A stretch of 64,000 nucleotides of DNA from Pyricularia pennisetigena (GCF_004337985.1 NW_021940922.1:527382-591381); one strand, 5' to 3'. Shown: positions 46,190-59,638, counted from the first letter of the stretch. A program made the numbers and translations. The notes: generated by a model not told the origin, from the sequence alone.

Positions 46190-46515
46190 TACCCATTTCG
46201 TATTTTAATAATAACGATTATAATCCGTTAAAATTTATATGTAAAAAATCGCAAAAGCGAAAGGAACTTTTACATATAAATTTTAATCCAAATATCGCAA
46301 AAATATCTATTTTACAATCCGTATAGGGTAAATTTTATTTAATATATTATACGTCCACCCATAAACACCATTAATACCCATTTCGCATTTTATTAACAAC
46401 GATTATAATCCGTTAAAATTTATATAAGGAAAATCGCAAAAGCGAAAGGAATTTTTACATATAAATTTTAATATAAATAACGCAAAACCATTAATTTTAC
46501 AATCCGTATAAAATA
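46190..46515 (+). repeat. Two tandem copies of a ~186-bp unit
   Basis: The segment beginning CCCATTTCG near 46193 is repeated near 46378, including AACGATTATAATCCGTTAAA and the words CGCAAAAGCGAAAGGAA. It lies between the left TIR and the RecQ-like gene. A promoter or subterminal transposase-binding role is conceivable but not shown. Confidence 0.75.
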
Positions 46516-46589
46516 TATATTATATAATACGCTATACATCCACCCATTAAAAAAAACCATTATTTCCGCAAATCTTTATATATTCGTAT

Positions 46590-48880
46590 TAAATTACATA
46601 TATATAATATCCGGAAATACGCCCACATATATTTCGTTTTCCCACCAAATCGACGCAATTTTTCGCGGTCCCAATCCCGCACACGCGGCGGTAAATACCT
46701 TTTCCGACGTACATATCCTCCCGGAATTATACGCCAAAACCAAAGCTTTTGGTAATTTAAACCTATAATATAAATTTATTTCCTTAGCTGCTATATGGTT
46801 TTTAAATTTCCACAAACCCCCCAATACTCCTGCACGAATCCCACATTATAACCAAATACAGTATATATACCGGGTTTTATATAATATAAAAAATGTTATT
46901 TTGCTGGCAAAAACCGGGTACGGGAAAAATATAATATTGCAAACTACCTCGGTAATTCGCAATAACACCATTATTATCCAAATAATCCTATTAAACAAAT
47001 TAAGGTAAAAACAATTACGCAATATATAACGTTATCCCGCCGCGAACCCCAAATTAATCGACCAATCCATTTTAAACGTAAATATAAATATACGGTTTTT
47101 ATTACCAAAACTAATTTTATTTAATATAACCTTTTTTAAAACCCGCAAACCGTTTGTAAATATACGTACATTTTTTTAAACCCGGAATAAACCACTAATT
47201 ACCGATTTTTTAAATTTTTTCGAAACCCTATATTCCACTAACGTATCGCTTTATTTATTATTAATAAATTTTATATAATTTTACAGTAAAAGGATTTTAG
47301 GGAATCGTTTTCCATACTGCGTTTGGTCCGGGTAATTATATTAGCAAACGTATTTATATTCGGGTGTACCGCAACTTTTATAATAAAAATTAAAACCTAC
47401 GTCTTCGACCAATTATATTATAAAAAAATAGTGCGTTTCGTTAAAACGCCTTTCGACCGACCCGAAATTACGATTATAATACAGTATTTGGAACGTAAAA
47501 CCCTTATTAACGATTACCGGCGTTTCCTATTCCTAATAAAAAATATTATACCATTATCCGCCACCCGTATTTTTAAAACCATTATATATATGGACGCCAG
47601 GAACCGTATTATCCAAACACGCCAATTCCTAATAAAAAACCTCGTATTTAGGAGATTTATTAAACGAAACGTAACCGATATAATTATCCGGTATAATATA
47701 TTTACATTTAAAGTCGATAAAACTAAAATTTACGCAAAATTTTCCAAACCGGATTTTAAAATTTGCATTATATTTTCCATTTTATTTTTGGGTATAAATA
47801 TAAATATACCTAATATGGAACGTATAATATAATACGGCGCGTTAATATTAAACGACCCCGCAAACCTGTGGTAAAGGTTCGGACGAACCGCACGCGGGCC
47901 CAACCGTAAAAAAACCGCATATTTTTTTGCGCCTTATTGGTATTTCGATACGCAGGGGTCCATCGCTAAATATAAACCAACCAAACCAAAATTATTAACC
48001 AAATTAACCAAATAACCCGTGGTATTACGAGGAAACGCTAGAAATTTACAAATTATTTATTTAAATTTTTTAACGTATTTATAAACGCGGTTATTCCCCA
48101 TTAACCTTCCATATATCGCTAAATTTAATTTAAACGATAATAACCGGGCAAAAACGTCGGAATTACTATAAACCGGCCTTTTGGGTATATTTAAACCACG
48201 CGTTCCGCCCTATTGGACGCAACAGGAAATAATAAATAAAAAAAAATTAAAAAAGGAGGCGTTAAATATGCAAATTTTCGCTAACGCTAAATGTTTTCGA
48301 CGAATTATATTGGATTTTATATAGGAAACGAATCCATCCTTTACAATAAACCAACCTAAAAATTATTGCAACGCCTGCGTCCACCAAGTTGGAATTTTAC
48401 CCGCATTACCCCCTAAAAAACAATTAATTAAAATATTTAGGAAAAATTCCAAAAAAAGTTATATATTTAAATAATTGGATAAATAAGGTACTTATTTTGC
48501 AATAACCATTTTTTACCCAAACCCACGGCGGTTATACGATTTACCATCCCAATTAATATTACCCAAACCAATAATTTTTAGTATCGCTAAAAAACTCGTC
48601 TATTCCTATAACCGGGAATGGACGAAAAACGATTTGCTGGAAAATGTTCCAAATTTACAATTAATTAAATGGTTTAAATAATATAGCGATTATTTCGTTG
48701 TTTAATTCCCAATAATATACGAAAATGGGATACGAAATCACGCCTCCTATTTGCACAAATAATAAAAAAAAAGGCGGCGGAATTAAAACACGGTAACACT
48801 TTAGGAAACGATGGATATAATTAACAATTATTCGGGAAAATAAACTAATAAACGCCGACAAACGAATTAAACGGTATTAT
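46590..48880 (+). pseudogene. RecQ-like SF2 helicase remnant
   Basis: Read through RIP stops in one + frame. An N-terminal domain with HQIDAIFRGPNPAHAAV and LPELYAKTKAFGNLNL is followed by ARIPHYNQIQYIYRVL and Walker A LLAKTGYGKNIILQ (S to N by one transition). After a region with many stops comes FGCTATF (motif III, usually GCTATL). The C-terminal half then contains FVKTPFDRPEITI, a KTIIYMDAR-type motif, INIPNMERII and RFGRTARGPNR. It ends with a Cys-containing zinc-type region (YCNACVHQ) and a tail to about 48880. The layout agrees with RecQ-type helicases found in fungal repeats, including telomere-linked ones. It sits inside the TIR element, not at a telomere. No functional protein can be made. 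Confidence 0.7.
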
Positions 48881-48889
48881 AACCATAGG

Positions 48890-49915
48890 TTAAAATATTG
48901 GTTAACGTTAACGGTTGCAAAAATATCCAATATAGGAACGTTTATAAATTTATAACCCAAAAATTAAAAAGCGAATAAGGTTAAATCCTAATTAAATTAA
49001 ATAACGTGCCCTGGATTACAAAAGGGTCGAGCGACAAAAAAGGCGACGCCGAATTAAATTAACCAAGGGGGGAAAATTAAACAGCGTAAGGTATATAATT
49101 GTCAAATACCAAAATCCCCAATTAACGGCCTAAATAAAACGACCAAATGCTGGATAATAATAATTATTACGTAAATTAAAAGCCTGGATTATATATAGGC
49201 TGGTACGGCGTAACGGCGCCCCGATTAAAAATAAAAAGGTTTAATATTGCGAATTGTAACAATTATTACGGCTAAACTCCGGAAATTTTGGCGTTTCCAC
49301 TTTAATTTTATTTTATTAACAAAAAACCCCATACGTAAACCCAATTATAAATACCTTTTTTTTATTTTTATTAGCTTTTTTTTTTTTTTTTACAATAAAA
49401 ACCTTTCTCCCAGCCGCCAAATTTTTTTTGTAACGATTAATAAAAAATTGTAACGATTAAACCAACGTTTAATTTTTAACTAATAAACGTAATAACTGTT
49501 ACAATCGCAAAATTACCTTAGCAAATACTGCAAACATATTCGTTAAAAAACCTGATTAAAACATTTTTAATTGGATAAAGTTATTTATATTTTACCCACC
49601 CAAGCAGGCATTAACCCAGTCGTAACGAAAATAAATTATAATTAACGCCCCTGTATCGCAAAAATACCCCCCACCCGGTTAGGTCCGGGGCAGATTAATT
49701 AATTTTATTGTAATAATAGTTACAATAATTGCTTTAATTCGCCAAAAACCGTAACAATTATTACAATTACGTTCCTTTATCATTATAATTCCCAAAAAAC
49801 GCCAAAAAAGCAAAACTTCCGCCCAAATTACCACCAAATTTACGTTGGAATATATACCCAATAATGCTAAATTATTTATTAACTTAATAATTACATTATA
49901 AAAAGGAGCGCGGAC
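48890..49915. other. Spacer between RecQ-like and SNF2-like remnants
   Basis: RIP-mutated DNA with many GTTACAA/TTGTAAC-type words (for example around 49250, 49440, 49500 and 49720-49770). No domain seen. Confidence 0.5.
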
Positions 49916-49919
49916 AAAA

Positions 49920-52900
49920 AAAATAAACCAATATTTTAAAAATTTGGAAAATTACGACGCGGATACTGCAATTATTTTGGAATTAAATTTTGCTCGGTTG
50001 GACCGTTTTACATTACAGGGTTATTTGGATATAACCGGAATCCCCCTAAATCTTCCCCCTATTTTTAATAATAATAATAACAATTAAAATAATATTAATA
50101 TGGATTCCGGCGATAATAAATTTACCCCCGCCCCCGTCGATAAAAATGGAAATAATACCGATATAAACGCCGGCGATAACGAATTTGCCCCCGCCCCCGT
50201 CGATTATAATAACAACGATACTTATATAGGCGAAAACGATAATTAACCTACCCCCGCGTCCGCTAATAAAAGCGATAATAATATTAATATGGACGATAAT
50301 TATAACGAACCTGCCCCGGATTTGGACAACCGCCAATTGCAAACTCCCCTGGCATTTTTTAAACCATTTGCTAACGCATTATCCCCGCCACCAAAGGACC
50401 CCAAAAACCGGCCCCCTATATTATAACCGGAAATTATTATTAACCCGGTACCCGCGTTATTCAATAGGCCGCCCGTACCCCGTATATATAAAACCACCAC
50501 CGTTCGGCCAATTAAAACCAACCTTATTTCGGTATCGCGGACGTAACCTAAACCTAATTTAACGCCAAATAATGGACCAATAAATTTCGTATAACCCGAA
50601 TATTATTTCCTATCGTATAAAAACACGGATTTCCTGGATTATTTACCCGTCCCGTTATGGAAGGATTTTTAACTGGGTAAAAACTAATCCGTATCGGCGA
50701 TAATTATTACAATTTAGCGCAGGGCAAAAAATACGAATATTACCAAAATAATTCGCATTATACCCCATTTAAATTATATTAACTGTTTTAAAATTAATAA
50801 TAATATTAATCCGCCCGCCTGGTTCGGTCGCGGAAATAACATTTTCCGCAATACGAACGAAACCCCAATCGCCCAAACCTTTAAGCGTTTTTAATCCGCT
50901 ATTAGCGTCGCCGCAGTAAAAATACGCGTTAATAACCAGATTTTGGCATACCATTTTAATAATAATTTGTCGAATATAAACGAAATAATGGTCGTATTTA
51001 ATTACGAAACGATAAATGCTTTGGTACAACATATTAATATAACAGGTTAGTATTTTTTTTTACTGGATTGCGATAATTATTATAATTTTTGCATTAATAT
51101 ATCCTGCTATTTATTATATTATAACAATTGTCACAATTTTTTGCGGTAATACCAAACAATTATTGCTATAATATAATAATTATTACAATTTGGTTTTCAC
51201 CCTTTTATATATTTTGGGATAACGGGTACAATTTTAATTGTTAATTAATTTATTTTTAGTCGCCGACGTATTCGGTTTTTTAATTTATTTTAAGGCAGGT
51301 AATCCCGGTAAACAAATTAAAAGTAATAAAATGCCCGTTTGGTAAAAAACCTTAACCTCCGTACCGGATATATTTAACGATAGGGGTACTAAACCCATTT
51401 TCGATAATTTGGCAAATCGGCGTCGTTTACCCCCTATCCCCCCTTTTATCCGCCAAAGCGATATTAACTTCCCCGGGTTGAAAATATTCGTAAATAAATT
51501 TAAACCGGTTATAATTCTTACAATCCTCGCCACAATATTAATTTATTTGCGGATAATAACCACCGGACCTAATTTTAAAAACGGCGATTTAAAATTTAAA
51601 ACCGCTAACTTTGGATTATATATATATAACGGTTACCACATCGACGATTGGTTTAGGGTTTGTTACCATTTCCTTTATTTTATTTTTCGCCGACAGGGAA
51701 AAATCGTTATTGGAAATAAGGAAAGTTTTAACGATTTTGGTGGAAATTACCGCAATTTTTTTAAATTTAATACCGAATAATTTTCCACCCTATTTATTAT
51801 CGCCGATTATGCAATTATTGCCGATAACGTTATCGTTTTAAACAATTTGTATTTAATGCAATTTTAACATCGTTTAATTACCCGTTCGCGAACCGATTAA
51901 ACCATCGACGTCGCCAATTTATCTGGTTTTAACCGCGCCTGCTACAACAGGACGATAATAATGCTCGTTATCGATACCTGGTCCCGTTTTAAACCCATTA
52001 AAATCGGACGGTTAAAAAAAAAAAAGCGTGTAAATTAAATTTAAATACACCTATTGGATTTGTTAATATTTAAAAATATTTTTAACAATTTGTACGACGA
52101 AAGGCGGTTTTATCGTCCCATCCTTACCAAACGTAAAACAAAAATTACCGAATTTTATCCCAAATTTTTTGGCGACGACCAATAAAACAACTTCCTCAAT
52201 TTTATGCAAACCCAATCCACTATCGCCGATTAATTTGCTAATATAAACCGCGTAAAAAAGGAAATTTTCGAGGACGCCCGCGAAAAAATCCTAACGGCTT
52301 CCTTGGCATACTATGCGCAATTTTTTATTTTAACCAAAAATTATCCCTGGATTGGTTATCTTTTTAATTCGGACGCGATTTAGGTTGTTATAAAAAAGTT
52401 ACGCCTTTTTTAAAACACCTTACCTGTCGACGGTTTAAATACCGATAACAAAATCGGTTTTAAATACAAAAAAATTAAAAACAAATATTTTTGGTTTAAC
52501 TGGAATATATTTAATACTCCTTTTAGTTACTATTAACTACCCCATTAATTGGTTGGTAAATTATATATGCATTATCCTTAATAATTGTAATTATCGTCAC
52601 AATTTTGCCCCTATTTTTGTAACTATTATCACAATCCTGCCCCTATTTTTGTAATTATTGTTACAATCCCACCCCTATTTTTGTAACTATTATTATAATT
52701 TTTATTTTTATTAAATTAACTTTTTTTTCGGTTTAAATACCCACACCCTATTAAAATTGGAGCAGTTAGCTTTTAAAAATTGGTTATTAACCAACGAAAT
52801 GGGCATAGGAAAAACGATTATTTATTTTACGGCGATTTATATATGGTACATCCGTTATTAATACGACCGATTTATCCAAAATACCGACGAATATTTTCCC

Positions 52901-55900
52901 ACTTTAATTTTCGTCCCGGCCAACCTTATTTCGCAAATATTTAAAAAAATAATAACCAATTTCCCAACCCTCGACGTTAAATATTATTATAATTTAACCG
53001 AAATATACGCTACCGATACCCCGCGAACGGTTGCTATTTTTACCCAGGCGTAATTTTACGATATTTTAACCAAATTCGCCGCCCGCAAATTTAATCCCAA
53101 ATCTGCGGGTACGGTTATTATTACATTTTATTCGATATTCCTAATCCGAAAAATTAAATAATTGGACGAAATTTATAACGCGGAAAAGGTATTTAACCTA
53201 TAATATATGGATAAAATTATCAATTCCAATCCTTAGCAGCGCCCCCCCGACGTCGATAATTTCGACGATAATTCCGATATTAAAAATAATACCTAGTAAA
53301 TATTTTTTGTAACAATTATTATAATTTCGTTATATTAACATATTTGTTTAAATTAAATAATTTTATTAGGAACCGTTAACGTAAAAACGGTCGGAAGGCC
53401 GATTTTTCCACGGGCGAAAACACCAAAAATATCCGGCGTTTGGTTATATATCTACCATCCGGTACCCTTTTTCAACGTATAATTAAAAACGAAATTTAAT
53501 ACCTCCGCTACCGCGAATCGATAATATACCGCGTATTTCGCCTTATTTTTTGTATTAATCGGGGTATAATTATTACCACGCCGATTATTAATAAAATTAG
53601 GAATATTACTGGTTTTAATGCCTTGGTTTGGGACAAAATTGCGATCCTTTTCGCCCAATTTGAAAATTTATCCTAAAAAAACATATTTACGGTCGATTAC
53701 ATTTGGGAAAATAGTGGTTGTTTCGTCGTTTTTAATATCGATAAAAACACCAAAACCTCCCTACAAAAATTCGAATCGATAGGTTGGAAATAATAGTTAT
53801 TTTACCTTCGAATTTTAAACCTTATAACTTTTACCACCACACCAAACGAAAAATCGTTAATAATTTTTAAATATACGGGCGTATTTACGGTACGCAGGGG
53901 TATGGACACCGGGTTTATTTTACCTAACGGTACAATTATTTATCCCCGTAAACGCATTCCGCCCCATAACATTATTATTAAAAAACTCCAATTTGGCCAC
54001 CGTTTCGAAAACGTTATAACGAACACCGAAATAATTTTTAAAAATATTATTACCGTATTCGTAGGCGAAAATACCGACGATATTAGTCCCGCTCCATTAG
54101 GAATTCCCATTAATACGGATATTATAACTGGTAACCGCCAAATTTCGGTTTTTTTTAATATAGGTTTTATCCGCCTATTGTAGTTTTTGGCAATTAATTA
54201 CTTTTTTTGGTTAATAATCCACGCCGAGGACGATACCCGGGATATTAATTCGGCGGAATTGGGTAAAATATTGGCGTTAAAAGGAATGGATTTTAAAACC
54301 AAACACCGCAACGTCCGACAAAATTTTAAAAAAAACCTATAGGAAGGAAAAACCCGTTTTGGATCGGTAATTGTAAACGTTTTAATTTAATATAACGGCG
54401 ACGGTCCCTTTAACTGGGTTTATTCGAAAACCTGCACTAATTTTAAAACGTTATTTCCGTCGGGCAGGGTTAAAATAGTCCATTTTATATTAAACGAATC
54501 GCCATTTATTACCCGCGTGGTCGAAATTTGCATGGAGGAAAAGAAAAAGGGTTAACGCGTCCTGGTTATAACCCCCAATTTTTGGATTTAAACGTAAATT
54601 GGCCATATAATAATAATTGTTACAATCCCTTTCCTTCCCCACAATTATTATAACAATTATTACAATTTTTATATTTTTGGATTATAATAAATATTATAAT
54701 AATTGTTATTTTTCCATTTTTGTAACAATTGTTACAATTTTTAATATATTTGCTAATTTTTTTAATTTTATTGCTTTTATTTTGGAAAAAACCAGCTTCG
54801 GTGTAGCTATTATCCGATTAAGCCTGTCCTAAACCGAACGCGATAAAACCGTTTCCGATTTTACCGATTCCAGCTCCAATTTTAACGTTTATATCCTAAA
54901 TATTAACATTTCCAGCGCTGGTTTTAATTTGCACCCCAATTATTGCACTGGTATTATTATCCCCTTAATATGGAACGCCAATATATAATTGCAAATTTGT
55001 GGTCGTTTGATTCGGTTGGGTTAAAATAAGCCTGTTATTTAACGCATTTTCGAAGTGCGAAATACCCTTTTCGATTGGGTAAAAAATCGCATATTCCGGA
55101 AAATTAATACCACTTTTTCTACTGTTCCGACCGTTACTAATATATAATAAATATTATTTAAATATATTACGCGTATACGCTTCCCCAAAACTATCCAGTT
55201 TCCAATTATTAAATTATTTTTAGCGTATAAGGTAATAGTAATTATATTTTCCTAACCTTTTAATTATTTCGTTTGGATAGCAAAACCCCCCCAGCATTTT
55301 AATACTTTTTATTTTAACAGGACGCGCCGCATAAGCGAATTTTATTTTCGCCTGGTTTTAATGTTCGTATTAAATATCCTTAAACAGTTTAACGAACAAA
55401 ATTTGGTGGAAAAAACGTTAATTTTTATTTTAACGTTAGGTCCAGTTTATATTAATTACTAATATTAGGAGCAAAATGGTGGCCGTAATACGTTTGCTAA
55501 TTATATTAATTATATATATTTACCTTATTTTAATTTTACCATTATGGATTAGGGGTTTGTGGTTAAATTAATAAAATGGATTAAAAATAACGATAAATTT
55601 TACGACGAAACCGCGACCGCGCGGGTTATCGGGGCCCCAATAAAGGATTTTGGCTTTTGGGTTATTAAACGCCGGGAAACCAATAAACCGTTTAAAAAAG
55701 GTATTTTTGGTAACAATAACGCCGATTTTTTGGCGGTCGTTATTCCGTTTTTTTTATTTATCGATTTTGGCCTTAATTACGATAAATTTATATTCGATTC
55801 GTTAAAAAAACTTTATATACCTATTTCAAAAAAGGATAAAAAGGAGGACGATTCGGTCCCTGGATCGTTTACCGCGACCCCAATTCGGAAAAAAAAGCGT

Positions 55901-55963
55901 AACGTTAATAAACCCATTCCTAAAAAAACATTTAACGCTACCAAACGTTTTCGTCTTTTTTAA
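49920..55963 (+). pseudogene. SNF2-like helicase remnant
   Basis: The N-terminal stretch (about 49920-50750) is low complexity with Asn/Asp/Pro repeats. Further coding-like blocks (about 52180-52540) lead into the ATPase: LEQLAFKNWLLTNEMGIGKT at about 52758-52816 (motifs Q/I), then FPTLIFVPANLISQIF. ITTPIINKI near 53573-53600 matches the TATPxxN motif III. HELICc follows with SSAGFNLHPNYC (about 54909) and QICGRLIRLG (about 54990-55022), the QAxGRxxRxGQ motif VI. The C-terminal block 55559-55963 stays open and ends in a Lys/Arg-rich tail. TA/TTACAA-rich spacers at 51050-51240, 52560-52720, 53310-53340 and 54600-54780 interrupt it and behave like introns. RIP stops make it inactive. Family recognised from motif order. 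Confidence 0.68.
52575..52705 (+). repeat. Tandem ~37-bp repeats with palindromic TTGTAAC/GTTACAA words
   Basis: CCCCTATTTTTGTAA recurs at about 52610, 52642 and 52674, each followed by a TATTRTYACAAT word. It lies in an intron-like spacer of the SNF2 remnant. Confidence 0.75.
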
Positions 55964-56560
55964 TCGGTTTGGGTTTTTTGGTTTTGCTTTTTTTTGGGGT
56001 TTAGTGCTATAAAATTGGGGGTTTTATATATATAATATTATAACAATTATTATTATTGGGATCCGGTTTAATGGATTTATTATTCGTAATTAATAGGGTA
56101 TTATAATAACGGTTATTATTAGGATTTTTTTTACTGGATTTATAATTTACGGTGGATGGAGGATATAATTTATTTTAGCAAAAAAAATGGATAAGAAACG
56201 GGTTATTTATACGGAGGATTTTGGAGGAAATTATACCTCGTATTTTATTTTAAACCAAATTTACAATTGGTATTTATTTGTTTATATTTACTGGTTTTGC
56301 GGACGCTGTTTTGCCTCCGTTATTCGCGGGTAAGGTTACCGTTATTTGTCCATTTAATTCCTTTTTATAATGGAACGATCTTCGCTTTTACCCGTTTTGG
56401 TTTACGTAATTTATTTTTTATTATTTTAAATTTTATACGCCTTTTTCGTCGGATTTTTCGTATATTCCGTTCAGCAAATTTTTTTCGGTGTTAATTATAC
56501 CACTAATATTTAAACCGTTTATCCGGTTATATCCCTTTTTTGGATTTGCCCCTGTTTTTT
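55964..56560. other. Spacer between SNF2-like and DUF6589-like remnants
   Basis: The two genes converge here. The sequence is AT-rich with ATTATAACAATTATTAT words near 56035-56060 and T-rich stretches. No domain recognised. Confidence 0.5.
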
Positions 56561-56599
56561 TAATATCCGCTTAAAATAGCACGTTATTAGGGCGTACGA

Positions 56600-58204
56600 T
56601 TTTTTAATTAAATACCTCCAATTTATCGCCTATTAGCTTTTTTAAACCCAAATATAATAAATTAGGGCCGTCGAAATCGAAACTGGGTAATATTTCGGCC
56701 TTTTCGCTTCCCCAACCATTTTGGAATAACAAATACGTATAGTGGATTATATTTTGGTTAATTAATATTATATAATATTTGTTATTAATGCGTATACGGG
56801 CGATATTTTCCAATATTTTACGCACCGTAATTGCGATTAGCCCTATCGTTGCACAATTTAGGAATGTTTTTCGCAAATCGTACGTAAAATTGCGGTTATT
56901 TTTAATATTTATAACGAAACCCCTATTAATATATTTAATTGCTAAGTCTACCGGTTTAAATCCACTCCCGGCCGTGGTACATTTTACGAACGCTAATTTT
57001 AAAATCCCGGTGCGCAGCGGTTAATTTATAACCTTTGGTCGTAATAACCAGGTTAAATATAGCATTTTAAGGCTATAGTTTTTTGCTTTGCAACCGTAGA
57101 AAAATAAAACCAATTGCGGTATTATAATTTCCAATACGCCGTAATTTCCTTGGTGGAACGCGTTTATTATTATTTATAAAAAATTAATTATTTGCAAATA
57201 GCGGCGTTACGTGCGGAAAGCGATATTAATTTTAAATTTTATATCCCATAATTTAATACCTATTAAACCGTTAATATAACCAGCGAATATATTATCGTAA
57301 ATACGGTTTACCACGGAAATATATATATTATATAATATATCGGTAAAAACCTTTTTTAGGGCGTTTTTAAAAATTTAATTTTTATCCAATAATCCGTTTT
57401 GGATTAAAATAGCAATTATAATGTATAAAATACGGGACCGGAATGCATTTTGTAAAAACCGTAAAGCGTGGTAAAACTCTTTTTTATTTTTTTAAAACTG
57501 GTTATATTTCCCCAACCCTATTATATTTATAGATATAATAAGGGCGTAATATTATTATAATTGGTTAATAAAATTAAATTCGATATAAAAGAACGCTGGT
57601 ACGGATAATATCTATTATTTTTTGTTAAAAGGTTAAAATAATTCGATATAAATTCCTTAAATGGTACGGATATATAACGTTATTTTTTAATCCCTATAAA
57701 CGAGGAGCAGGACGGAAAAATAGTCGAAATGGTCGGGTAACAGGTTTAAAAAACGTTTAAAAAAAATTTCGTGGATTTGGATAATTCCTGCGTATTCCCC
57801 TTCGTTTTCGGTAATAGCGGGGGTTTGGATAAAATAGGAAGTTAATGTAATTCGTGCGAAAATAGGGTATTGTAGGATTATTCCAGGCGTATATGGGCGG
57901 TTGGGGAATAAAAAACCACAAATTTGGTGCATTATATAATATTTGGCGTTTTCGTAATAAATGTCCGGATATTGTAAAAAGGCGGGCGTTTGCAACCATT
58001 TTTGGCGAAAAGGTACGGTGGCGTACTATTGGGATTGCGTGTATCGTTTAAATCCTGGCGTTAATATAAGGAAATACAATGTCAAATTTTGCATTCGGTT
58101 ACGTTTTCCATATCCAAAATCCTGTACTTTATCCAAAAAGTTGAAATTATTATATACGAAAAATAGTGTTGGGTTACGAACGATCCTTTTTAAATTTATT
58201 TATA

Positions 58205-58244
<40 letters not shown>

Positions 58245-59050
58245 AAAAATTATTATTGCTGTTCGCGGTAAAAGCTAAATATAAATATAAATATTGCTAA
58301 TAACGTACTCGGGTAACGGCGACAAATTATTAAATTTACCGTTTAATAATTTTATAAAATAAACATATTCCAAACCCGGATAATATATTTACAATACGTC
58401 GTTAAATTCCATTATTTATACAATATAATACGAATGCGCGTAACAAATAATTGCTTTTTTGGGGGGAATATCCGTAAATTAAAATCGCCAATATTAATAT
58501 AACGCGTTAATTTTTTAACGTTGGGGGGTTTGTAGTTTTTAAAAAAGTATTTAATTCCAGGTGTACTACGTTCGAAATTTATAACGATAAATAAAACGGG
58601 CGGTGGCCCCGGGAATATAATAATAATAAAAATATAAATTTATATAATATTAGCGTTTTGGACGGGATTTCCTGGGTAAACGTATCGAATACCTATTTAA
58701 ACCAATTTATATCGTTTACGTTTTTAGCGGAACAATCCTTTATTCCCGAAAATTGGAAATTTATAAGTTCGAACCGGTTAAAAAAGCGTAAATATTATAT
58801 TAATTGCTGCAATTCCCTACGCAAAAAATCGGTTTTAATAGGCGCAAAAAAATTATTATTAAAACGGTATTCGACCCCATTAACGCGTAAACGTTTTCGG
58901 ATTTAAAAATTTCGTAATATTTTTTTAAAAAAAAATATTCGCGATAGGGTAGGTTGGGTAATTTCGTAAAAATTTGCCGTTATTACCCAAACGTGGATAA
59001 ATTGCGTAAAATTGGTGCGTCGGTAACAATTGCGCCAAAATTTGGTAATA
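56600..59050 (-). pseudogene. DUF6589-like protein remnant
   Basis: On the minus strand a frame broken by RIP stops reads YSRGHRPFYLSL then NVVHLELNTFLKTTNPPTL at about 58500-58600, followed by an ILSGFGICLFYK-type segment. Later come TPAFLQYPDIYYENAKYYI (about 57990) and IHEIFFKRFLNLLPDHFDYF. Near the end are KCTTAGSGFKPVDLAIKYIN (about 56930-56995) and RNFTYDLRKTFLNC. This order of conserved blocks fits the fungal DUF6589 family, whose members are numerous in some genomes and lack an assigned function. If the element is autonomous, this or an unseen gene would have to supply the transposase. That is inference. Confidence 0.6.
58206..58242. repeat. (TA)n microsatellite
   Basis: About 16 TA units inside the RIP-mutated nested element, in the DUF6589-like region. 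Confidence 0.95.
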
Positions 59051-59059
59051 TCGCGAATA

Positions 59060-59435
59060 AATTTGGTTTTAAAGTTTATTTCCGTTTCGGATTCGGATTT
59101 TTTCGGTAATTGCTTTTAATTAATTAAAAAAGGCCTAAATTCCCATTTATTTTCGAATATAGGATTGGGCGATAATAATTAAAATAACGATAAAAACGAA
59201 AATAATTGCGATATCGATGGAAGTAATAGGGTTAAATCGAACGTAAAATATTGGGTTACAAATTACGCGGATAAAAATATTTTTTCGGGTATATTTATTA
59301 ATATTATTGGAAATATATTTTCCATTATTGGATTCGGGTTTTATTTGGTTTAATAATGTATCGAATAAAAGTTAATATGCGTAAATATATGGTATGGTAG
59401 TAAAAATTTTTTATTTTTTTGTGTGTCGGGGGGAA
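59060..59435. other. RIP-mutated spacer before right TIR
   Basis: AT-rich, no motif recognised. RIP character stops at about 59390-59435. Confidence 0.5.
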
Positions 59436-59459
59436 TGGTGGTTGGCGATATCGCAGTAT

Positions 59460-59638
59460 TGGGTGTTTTGTTGGTAGTACCGCCATAAACGGCGAAATGC
59501 GACAAATTGTCCTTAAATTAGAACGAGCGCGATTTTTTCGGCCAATGTAATTGGTCGAAAAGCCATGTGGCTGAAAGGTATATGGAGCGCTCGGTCCCCA
59601 CTGCGAAGCAGGGGGGTCTAGTCTGAGCACTGAGACTA
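59460..59638 (-). repeat. Right terminal inverted repeat of nested element
   Basis: About 180 bp of normal composition in inverted orientation to the left TIR. The tip contains CTAGTCTGAGCACTGAGACTAG-type dyad symmetry (about 59618-59639), and the inner block repeats CGCCATAAACGGCG. Confidence 0.7.

Larger units (their letters stand above)
45809..59638. mobile_element. Nested ~13.8-kb TIR element carrying two helicase genes and a DUF6589-like gene
   Basis: Both ends start TAGTCTCAG(G/T)GCTCA in inverted orientation. A second inverted block of about 35 bp (45945-45980 versus 59478-59514) shares GGACAA(C/T)TTGTCG and CGCCGTTTATGGCGGTA. The ends are flanked by a 9-bp duplication formed from the copia PPT and LTR start, which fixes the element boundaries. 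Inside are remnants of a RecQ-like helicase (+), a SNF2-like helicase (+) and a DUF6589-like protein (-), all killed by RIP. A 9-bp duplication is typical of Mutator-like elements, but no MULE transposase was recognised. Academ-type or KDZ-type elements are alternatives. The superfamily is left open. Confidence 0.75.

Noticed and set aside
46190..46515. CRISPR-like array
   Set aside because: Only two long units in eukaryotic RIPed DNA; no spacer pattern.
46590..48880. Telomere-linked helicase, implying a chromosome end
   Set aside because: No telomeric repeats are present, and the gene lies inside a TIR element with ordinary genes on both sides.
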